64,000 nucleotides of DNA from NCBI RefSeq assembly GCF_004795915.1, contig NZ_CP039253.1:3100001-3164000 (forward strand), read 5' to 3'. The position numbers and the translations under genes are program-made. Position 1 is the first letter of the stretch; each line of letters opens with the position of its first letter. The notes under the pieces are model-generated. The model had not been told where the DNA came from and ran no database searches. It saw nothing but the letters and a program-made list of their open reading frames with translations. The stretch is from Rhodococcus sp. PAMC28707. Its GTDB lineage: Bacteria > Actinomycetota > Actinomycetes > Mycobacteriales > Mycobacteriaceae. Shown here piece by piece: positions 58,677 to 64,000 of this stretch.

Positions 58677-60779
58677 GTGGCACAGGAAGTGCTGACCGAC
58701 CTTAACAAGGTCCGCAACATCGGCATCATGGCCCACATCGATGCCGGTAAAACCACTACCACCGAGCGCATCCTGTTCTACACCGGGGTGAACTACAAGA
58801 TCGGTGAGACGCACGACGGTGCGTCGACGACAGACTGGATGGAGCAGGAGCAGGAGCGTGGCATCACGATCACGTCCGCTGCTGTCACGTGCTTCTGGAA
58901 CAAAAACCAGATCAACATCATCGATACGCCCGGCCACGTCGACTTCACGGTCGAGGTCGAGCGTTCACTCCGCGTGTTGGATGGCGCCGTAGCCGTTTTC
59001 GACGGCAAAGAGGGCGTCGAGCCTCAGTCGGAGCAGGTGTGGCGTCAGGCAGACAAGTACGACGTTCCGCGTATCTGCTTCGTCAACAAGATGGACAAGC
59101 TCGGTGCAGATTTCTACTACACCGTGCAGACCATCAAGGATCGGCTCGGTGCCACGCCTTTGGTCATCCAGCTGCCGATCGGTTCAGAGAGTGAGTTCGA
59201 AGGCGTCGTCGACCTCGTAGAAATGCGGGCACTGGTCTGGAGTGGCGAGACCAAGCTCGGCGAGGAGTACGAGGTTCGCGAGATCCCCGCTGACCTCAAA
59301 GAGCGCGCAGACGAGTACCGCACGTTGCTGCTCGAGACCGTAGCCGAGTCCGACGAGGCGCTTCTGGAGAAGCACTTCGGCGGCGAAGAGCTGACAGTCG
59401 AAGAGATCAAGGGCGCCATCCGCAAGATGACGGTCAACAGCGAGCTGTATCCGATTCTGTGTGGATCCGCGTTTAAGAACAAGGGCGTTCAGCCCATGCT
59501 CGACGCGGTCATCGACTACCTGCCGTCACCGCTGGACGTCGAGTCCATCACCGGCCAGGCAGTCGGCGACGAAGAAAAGTTGCTCACTCGCAAGCCTGCA
59601 GCCGACGAGCCGTTCGCGGCTCTCGCATTCAAGATTGCGACGCACCCGTTCTTCGGCAAGCTGACCTACATCCGGGTTTACTCCGGTCACGTCGAATCCG
59701 GAGCTCAGGTCGTCAACTCGACCAAGGGCAAGAAGGAGCGTCTGGGCAAGATCTTCCAGATGCACTCCAACAAGGAAAACCCGGTGCCTTCTGCCAGCGT
59801 CGGTCACATCTACGCCGTGATCGGTCTGAAAGATACGACGACGGGTGACACCCTCTGCGATCCGCAGAACCAGATCATTCTCGAATCCATGAGCTTCCCG
59901 GATCCGGTCATCCAGGTCTCGATCGAGCCCAAGACCAAGTCCGACCAGGAACGTCTGGGAATGGCTATCCAGAAGCTCGCCGAAGAGGATCCGACCTTCT
60001 CCGTCAAGCTGGACGAGGACACCGGTCAGACCGTTATCGGCGGAATGGGCGAGCTGCATCTCGATATCCTCGTCGACCGCATGAAGCGCGAATTCAAGGT
60101 CGAGGCCAATGTGGGTAAGCCCCAGGTCGCGTACCGCGAGACCATCCGCAAGACGGTCGAGAAGCACGATTACACCCACAAGAAGCAGACCGGTGGCTCC
60201 GGCCAGTTCGCGAAGGTCGTCATCAAGCTCGAGCCTTTCGAAGGCGAAGACGGCGCGACGTACGAGTTCGAGAACAAGGTCAGTGGTGGGCGTGTGCCGA
60301 AGGAGTACATCGGTTCGGTCGACGCCGGAGCGCAGGACGCCATGCAGTACGGCGTTCTTGCCGGGTACCCCCTGGTCAACGTCAAGCTCACGCTCCTCGA
60401 CGGTGCGTACCACGACGTCGACTCGTCGGAAATGGCCTTCAAGGTCGCCGGCTCACAAGCGTTCAAGGAAGCCGCTCGCAAGGCCGGCCCCGTCATTCTC
60501 GAGCCCGTCATGGCCGTAGAGGTCATCACGCCCGAGGATTACATGGGTGAGGTCATCGGCGACTTGAACTCCCGCCGTGGTCAGATTCAGGCCATGGAGG
60601 AACGCAGCGGTGCCCGTATCGTCAAGGCACAGGTTCCGCTGTCGGAGATGTTCGGCTACATCGGAGACCTTCGGTCGAAGACTCAGGGCCGCGCTAACTA
60701 CTCCATGGTGTTCGATTCCTACGCTGAAGTTCCTGTGAACGTCGCGAAGGAAATCATCGCGAAGGCAATGGGAGAATAA
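58677..60779 (+). CDS. fusA: Elongation factor G
   Basis: The 700-residue GTPase drives translocation. G1 is [16 protein letters not shown]3 DTPGHVDF and G4 NKMDKLG, and domains II-V follow. I use the GTG at 58677 ([19 protein letters not shown]), which matches the family N-terminus with GGGA 8 nt upstream. An in-frame ATG three codons earlier is possible. tuf starts 121 bp later. Confidence 0.97.
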   Translation: MAQEVLTDLNKVRNIGIMAHIDAGKTTTTERILFYTGVNYKIGETHDGASTTDWMEQEQERGITITSAAVTCFWNKNQINIIDTPGHVDFTVEVERSLRVLDGAVAVFDGKEGVEPQSEQVWRQADKYDVPRICFVNKMDKLGADFYYTVQTIKDRLGATPLVIQLPIGSESEFEGVVDLVEMRALVWSGETKLGEEYEVREIPADLKERADEYRTLLLETVAESDEALLEKHFGGEELTVEEIKGAIRKMTVNSELYPILCGSAFKNKGVQPMLDAVIDYLPSPLDVESITGQAVGDEEKLLTRKPAADEPFAALAFKIATHPFFGKLTYIRVYSGHVESGAQVVNSTKGKKERLGKIFQMHSNKENPVPSASVGHIYAVIGLKDTTTGDTLCDPQNQIILESMSFPDPVIQVSIEPKTKSDQERLGMAIQKLAEEDPTFSVKLDEDTGQTVIGGMGELHLDILVDRMKREFKVEANVGKPQVAYRETIRKTVEKHDYTHKKQTGGSGQFAKVVIKLEPFEGEDGATYEFENKVSGGRVPKEYIGSVDAGAQDAMQYGVLAGYPLVNVKLTLLDGAYHDVDSSEMAFKVAGSQAFKEAARKAGPVILEPVMAVEVITPEDYMGEVIGDLNSRRGQIQAMEERSGARIVKAQVPLSEMFGYIGDLRSKTQGRANYSMVFDSYAEVPVNVAKEIIAKAMGE

Positions 60780-60900
60780 TTTCTTTCCAGCTGGGCACGC
60801 TGTATCTGTTCCACCGCACGACCCCTGCAGTTCACAAGAGCTGTACGAGACAACCGCACTGCTGCATTAACGCAAGCACCAATCAGTCCAGGAGGACATA

Positions 60901-62091
60901 GTGGCGAAGGCGAAGTTCGAGCGGACGAAGCCGCACGTCAACATCGGAACCATCGGTCACGTTGACCACGGCAAAACGACGCTGACGGCAGCAATCACCA
61001 AGGTTCTGCACGACAAGTACCCGGACCTCAACGAGGCCTCGGCCTTCGATGAGATCGACAAGGCTCCGGAGGAGAAGGCTCGTGGTATCACGATCAACAT
61101 CTCCCACGTCGAGTACCAGACCGAAAAGCGCCACTACGCACACGTAGACGCGCCCGGCCACGCCGACTACATCAAGAACATGATCACCGGTGCTGCGCAG
61201 ATGGACGGCGCAATCCTGGTGGTAGCGGCAACCGACGGCCCGATGCCGCAGACGCGTGAGCATGTGCTCCTCGCCAAGCAGGTCGGCGTTCCGTACATCC
61301 TCGTCGCACTGAACAAGTCCGACATGGTCGACGACGAAGAGATCATCGAGCTCGTCGAGATGGAGGTCCGCGAGCTTCTCGCTGCGCAGGACTTCGACGA
61401 GGATGCACCGGTTATCAAGGTGTCCGCACTCAAGGCACTCGAGGGTGACCCCAAGTGGGCCGAGAGCGTTCTCGAGCTCATGCAGGCCGTCGACGATTCC
61501 GTCCCGGACCCGGTCCGCGAGACGGATAAGCCGTTCCTCATGCCAGTCGAGGACGTTTTCACCATCACCGGCCGTGGCACGGTTGTGACCGGACGTATCG
61601 AGCGCGGCTCGGTCAACGTCAACGAAGAGGTCGAGATCGTCGGCATCCGCCCCGGCTCGACCAAGACCACGGTCACCGGTATCGAGATGTTCCGTAAGCT
61701 GCTCGACTCGGGCCAGGCCGGCGACAACGTCGGACTGCTCGTTCGTGGCATCAAGCGTGAAGATGTCGAGCGTGGACAGGTTGTCATCAAGCCGGGCACC
61801 ACGACTCCCCACACGGAGTTCGAGGGCAACGCTTACATCCTGTCCAAGGACGAGGGCGGCCGTCACACGCCGTTCTTCAACAACTACCGCCCGCAGTTCT
61901 ACTTCCGTACCACGGACGTAACGGGCGTCGTGACCCTTCCCGAGGGCACCGAGATGGTTATGCCCGGTGACAACACCGAGATGACTGTCGTGCTGATCCA
62001 GCCGGTCGCCATGGACGAGGGCCTGCGTTTCGCTATCCGCGAGGGCGGTCGTACCGTCGGCGCCGGTCGCGTCACGAAGATCATCAAGTGA
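60901..62091 (+). CDS. tuf: Elongation factor Tu
   Basis: The 396-residue GTPase delivers aminoacyl-tRNA. G1 is [15 protein letters not shown]2 [13 protein letters not shown]3 DAPGHADY and G4 NKSDMVD. GGAGGACATA before the GTG is a strong ribosome-binding site, in keeping with very high expression. It ends the str operon at a strong terminator. Confidence 0.98.
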   Translation: MAKAKFERTKPHVNIGTIGHVDHGKTTLTAAITKVLHDKYPDLNEASAFDEIDKAPEEKARGITINISHVEYQTEKRHYAHVDAPGHADYIKNMITGAAQMDGAILVVAATDGPMPQTREHVLLAKQVGVPYILVALNKSDMVDDEEIIELVEMEVRELLAAQDFDEDAPVIKVSALKALEGDPKWAESVLELMQAVDDSVPDPVRETDKPFLMPVEDVFTITGRGTVVTGRIERGSVNVNEEVEIVGIRPGSTKTTVTGIEMFRKLLDSGQAGDNVGLLVRGIKREDVERGQVVIKPGTTTPHTEFEGNAYILSKDEGGRHTPFFNNYRPQFYFRTTDVTGVVTLPEGTEMVMPGDNTEMTVVLIQPVAMDEGLRFAIREGGRTVGAGRVTKIIK

Positions 62092-62105
62092 TCTAGCTTC
62101 ACTCG

Positions 62106-62150
62106 AAAAGAGGCGTCCATCTCCGTAAGGAGGTGGACGCCTCTTTTTTT
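62106..62150 (+). terminator. Intrinsic terminator after tuf
   Basis: AAAAGAGGCGTCCA (62106-62119) pairs with TGGACGCCTCTTTT (62134-62147), with further pairing CTCC/GGAG inside around GTAA. A run of seven T residues follows the stem base. Confidence 0.95.
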
Positions 62151-62175
62151 GTGTTCTCGTACCCGCTGACATCCC

Positions 62176-62207
62176 GCTTGAATGGTCCACTCATACGATC
62201 AGATAGC
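62176..62207. repeat. Dispersed intergenic repeat, copy 2
   Basis: GCTTGAATGGTCCACTCA then TACGATCAGAT matches the left arm of the repeat at 17685-17702 at 16 of 18 positions. Its reverse complement (ATCTGATCGTATGA) matches the central part of that copy. It lies between the tuf terminator and the Asp23 cluster. Confidence 0.6.
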
Positions 62208-62234
62208 TACAAGGAATCACTCGTGCACATCGAG

Positions 62235-62795
62235 CTACTTGGACGGCACCGCAGCGTTCACATGCATCTGGATTCGAAGAGCGACTGCTCCGCCTTCGAC
62301 GGACTCGGCAACGAACTCCGCCTTCTTCTCGGCGGCCCGTGTGAAGGCGTCGATGTCGATGGCAGGGGATGCCGACACGGTGACCGCTAGCGTCGCGGTA
62401 CCTCGGTCGTCGATAGCTCGGCCCCTGGAGGATTCGACTTCGGGGAACGTCGAGAGATCAGTGGCGATCCCGCGTGCCAGGGCGCCGAGGTCGACTCGGA
62501 CCGCGAGGGCTTCCTCGGCGTAGATCTGCATCGTCCCGGTGCGCCGCGGCGACAGGTTGCCGATAATCAGTGCAATTGCACCGATGGCGCTGACGATGGC
62601 AGTCGCGGCGAGTGCTGCTTCCCACCAGTCTTGCGCCGGTAGTTCCGCGATCGTGGCCCGATCGAATCGAGACAGAGTGCGCACCGCGAGCGGAAGGTCG
62701 AAGTACCAGGCGAGCGCGAATGCGCCGGCCCCGAGCAGCGCGACGCCGAGTAGAACGACGAGCAGACGGTCGACGACTGCAGTTGCGCGCTTCAT
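62235..62795 (-). CDS. Asp23-cluster membrane protein (AmaP/DUF6286-like)
   Basis: The 186-residue protein has two N-terminal hydrophobic helices (LLVVLLGVALLGAGAFALAW and ALAATAIVSAIGAIALIIG) and a soluble C-terminal domain. In Asp23 clusters such proteins anchor Asp23 to the membrane. The ATG overlaps the upstream gene by 4 bp, and it is the last gene of the minus-strand unit. Confidence 0.7.
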   Translation of the reverse strand: MKRATAVVDRLLVVLLGVALLGAGAFALAWYFDLPLAVRTLSRFDRATIAELPAQDWWEAALAATAIVSAIGAIALIIGNLSPRRTGTMQIYAEEALAVRVDLGALARGIATDLSTFPEVESSRGRAIDDRGTATLAVTVSASPAIDIDAFTRAAEKKAEFVAESVEGGAVALRIQMHVNAAVPSK

Positions 62796-63727
62796 CTGCG
62801 TGCCTGGTGGAGTCGGATTCGGGTGTCTCTGGCGTCGGCCAGTACCGACAGCGTCGGTGCTACAGCATCACGGACGGCTTCGGTGAGAGCTTCGTCTTCG
62901 CCTGCTTCGGTTCGGTGTACCTCGACGGTGATGCGCTTCTTCGTGACCGTCGTGCAAGCGGATTCGACTCCGGGTACCTCCCCTGCGTGATCGCTGCACA
63001 TGCGTGCGACGTCGGTCGGTCGCATCCATACCATCGGCGAAGGCGATGTCGGCGAGGTAACCCCGGTGTGTGTCTGCGTGCGGGGCTTGGCTCCGATGAC
63101 GAGAAGTGACAGTCCGGCAATCATCGCTGCCCCCGATGCGGTGATCATCCATGGCGCCCAATGTAATTCGGAAATCCAGTCGACCGCGTTGCGGATCCAG
63201 GGAGCCCCGCCGATCGTGTCGTGCACGATCAAGAATTCGCGACCTGCGACGAAGGCCAGTGCCAGCATGCCGAAGGCGAGCGCAACGGCGACGGGGAGTG
63301 CGCCCGGACTTGCCGTCGGTGGGCGCGGTCTCGGTGCCGCAACGGCCGTGTCGTCCGAAACCGGGTGTTCCACAGGTTCTCCGGCGGATGTTGCGGCAAC
63401 CATGACATTGAGCCGATACAAGGGCAGGCCCACGATATTGTCGAGGGCGCGGGCGACCTCGGTGTAGACGGCCTCGGAGACGTCGGCGATTCGGCACGGC
63501 CACGTCAGGCTCACGTAGAGGTTGATCGAGACCGAGTACTCGCCGACCGATGCATCGGCGCGCGGCAGGTCCCGGCCGGTCAAGCGTGATATTCCACCGA
63601 CGCTACGGACGACGGCAGGCACTGTCAGGGCCGCTGCGACGGCCACGCGTTCGATAGCACGCTCCTTGATGACGAGGGTTCCTCGCCCGCCAGTGTCGGC
63701 CGTTGCGGCGCGGTCTGTATCAACCAC
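62792..63727 (-). CDS. Asp23/Gls24-domain protein fused to a membrane DUF6286-like domain
   Basis: The product of about 311 residues starts with an Asp23-like domain (TLVIKERAIERVAVAAALTV, INLYVSLTWPCRIADVSEAVY). A Pro-rich linker, two hydrophobic helices (ALPVAVALAFGMLALAFVAG and WMITASGAAMIAGLSLLVIG) and a cytoplasmic domain like that of the next gene follow. Joining the soluble Asp23 unit to its membrane anchor in one chain is a neat arrangement. The GTG at 63727 overlaps the preceding gene; the exact start is uncertain. Confidence 0.7.
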   Translation of the reverse strand: MVDTDRAATADTGGRGTLVIKERAIERVAVAAALTVPAVVRSVGGISRLTGRDLPRADASVGEYSVSINLYVSLTWPCRIADVSEAVYTEVARALDNIVGLPLYRLNVMVAATSAGEPVEHPVSDDTAVAAPRPRPPTASPGALPVAVALAFGMLALAFVAGREFLIVHDTIGGAPWIRNAVDWISELHWAPWMITASGAAMIAGLSLLVIGAKPRTQTHTGVTSPTSPSPMVWMRPTDVARMCSDHAGEVPGVESACTTVTKKRITVEVHRTEAGEDEALTEAVRDAVAPTLSVLADARDTRIRLHQARR

Positions 63728-63905
63728 GGCCGCGACCGCGGCTACGCAGCAACGTAGTGAGGTCGAGGCGGCCATCGAAGTGAGCACCGATCGCGACCCC
63801 TACGGCCCCGAGGAACAGTGCGAGTACGAATCCACTGAACCCGCCGATGATTCCAGCAAGCGCCAGCAGCAAGCCCGTGAGCAACCCCGCGAGTGTGTAC
63901 GTCAT
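63720..63905 (-). CDS. Small DUF2273-like membrane protein
   Basis: The 61-residue protein is mostly two hydrophobic stretches (LAGLLTGLLLALAGIIGGFS and VLALFLGAVGVAIG) and ends in Arg/Gly (SRGRGRG). Small proteins of this type sit between Asp23 genes in Gram-positive bacteria. Its ATG overlaps the upstream Asp23 stop, consistent with a tightly packed operon. Confidence 0.65.
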   Translation of the reverse strand: MTYTLAGLLTGLLLALAGIIGGFSGFVLALFLGAVGVAIGAHFDGRLDLTTLLRSRGRGRG

Positions 63906-64000
63906 CGATGACTCCCTGTCGGTTGTATTGCGACGTCTTCGACGGTGACCACGATCGGTACCGACACGTGTGGCCCGACGGCATCACGCACTCCGCGTGC
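63902..64000 (-). CDS. Asp23/Gls24 family protein, 3' end only
   Basis: Only the last 32 residues lie in the window: RGVRDAVGPHVSVPIVVTVE and a short tail to a TGA overlapping the next start. The VRDAV...V.I.VEDV pattern fits the C-terminus of Asp23/Gls24 envelope-stress proteins. The rest is beyond the right edge. Confidence 0.65.
   Translation of the reverse strand, partial: ARGVRDAVGPHVSVPIVVTVEDVAIQPTGSHR

Noticed and set aside
60883-62190. 435-residue open frame antisense to tuf
   Set aside because: It spans the tuf terminator and mirrors the codon pattern of tuf; no start signal or domain.

Overview
The window reads as a chromosomal segment of a Rhodococcus-like, mycolic-acid actinobacterium (Nocardiaceae). 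The basis is high G+C, frequent GTG/TTG starts, and the ribosomal/RNA polymerase order rplJ-rplL ... rpoB-rpoC ... rpsL-rpsG-fusA-tuf. It also has a complete Mce lipid-import operon, a class I cholesterol oxidase, DUF3558 lipoproteins and a DUF222/HNH (13E12-type) endonuclease. The genus is an inference from gene content, not a database result.

Layout. 1-1176: 3' part of a CocE/NonD-type hydrolase (minus). 1177-2804: L10 leader, rplJ, rplL, terminator. 2805-14870: mceG, two YrbE permeases, MceA-F and two Mce-associated membrane proteins, mostly with 1-4 nt overlaps. 15048-17609: an 853-residue fusion of a class III aminotransferase with a domain resembling cyanobacterial fatty acyl-ACP reductase. 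I consider this the most novel gene here. 17610-25860: rpoB and rpoC with a long rpoB leader that carries a tRNA-like T-arm and a dispersed repeat, ending in two duplicated terminators. 25891-31000: cholesterol oxidase, an EEP-fold protein, a VOC protein, an LLM flavin oxidoreductase, a small membrane protein and a SixA-like phosphatase.

31033-36728: a biotin-uptake operon (bioY ... bioM-bioN) behind a BioQ-like operator. Interleaved in it are two AMP-forming acyl-CoA ligases and a thiolase with an altered active-site motif, so uptake appears tied to acyl-CoA chemistry. 36647-41417: acyl-ACP thioesterase, a lytic transglycosylase-NlpC/P60 wall hydrolase, RidA behind a KstR-like operator, a VKOR/DsbA disulfide pair and aroQ. 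41474-45975: a decayed MFS gene, an intact drug-efflux MFS gene, and a DUF222-HNH endonuclease behind an SOS-box-like site.

46435-56327: a TetR-type locus headed by a perfect 24-bp palindrome. It encodes a TIGR03084 protein, AtuA, two acyl-CoA dehydrogenases, both subunits of a biotin-dependent acyl-CoA carboxylase, an enoyl-CoA hydratase and the regulator. It resembles acyclic-terpene or branched-chain acyl-CoA catabolism. 56361-57394: two DUF3558 lipoproteins. 57700-62150: the str operon. 62235-64000: an Asp23/Gls24 envelope-stress cluster on the minus strand, cut by the right edge.

The window is rich in lipid and acyl-thioester functions: Mce import, sterol oxidation, acyl reduction/transamination, CoA ligation, thiolysis, carboxylation and a thioesterase. 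Several genes carry short in-frame tandem duplications near a terminus. I saw no CRISPR array, rRNA, intact tRNA, phage or insertion sequence.
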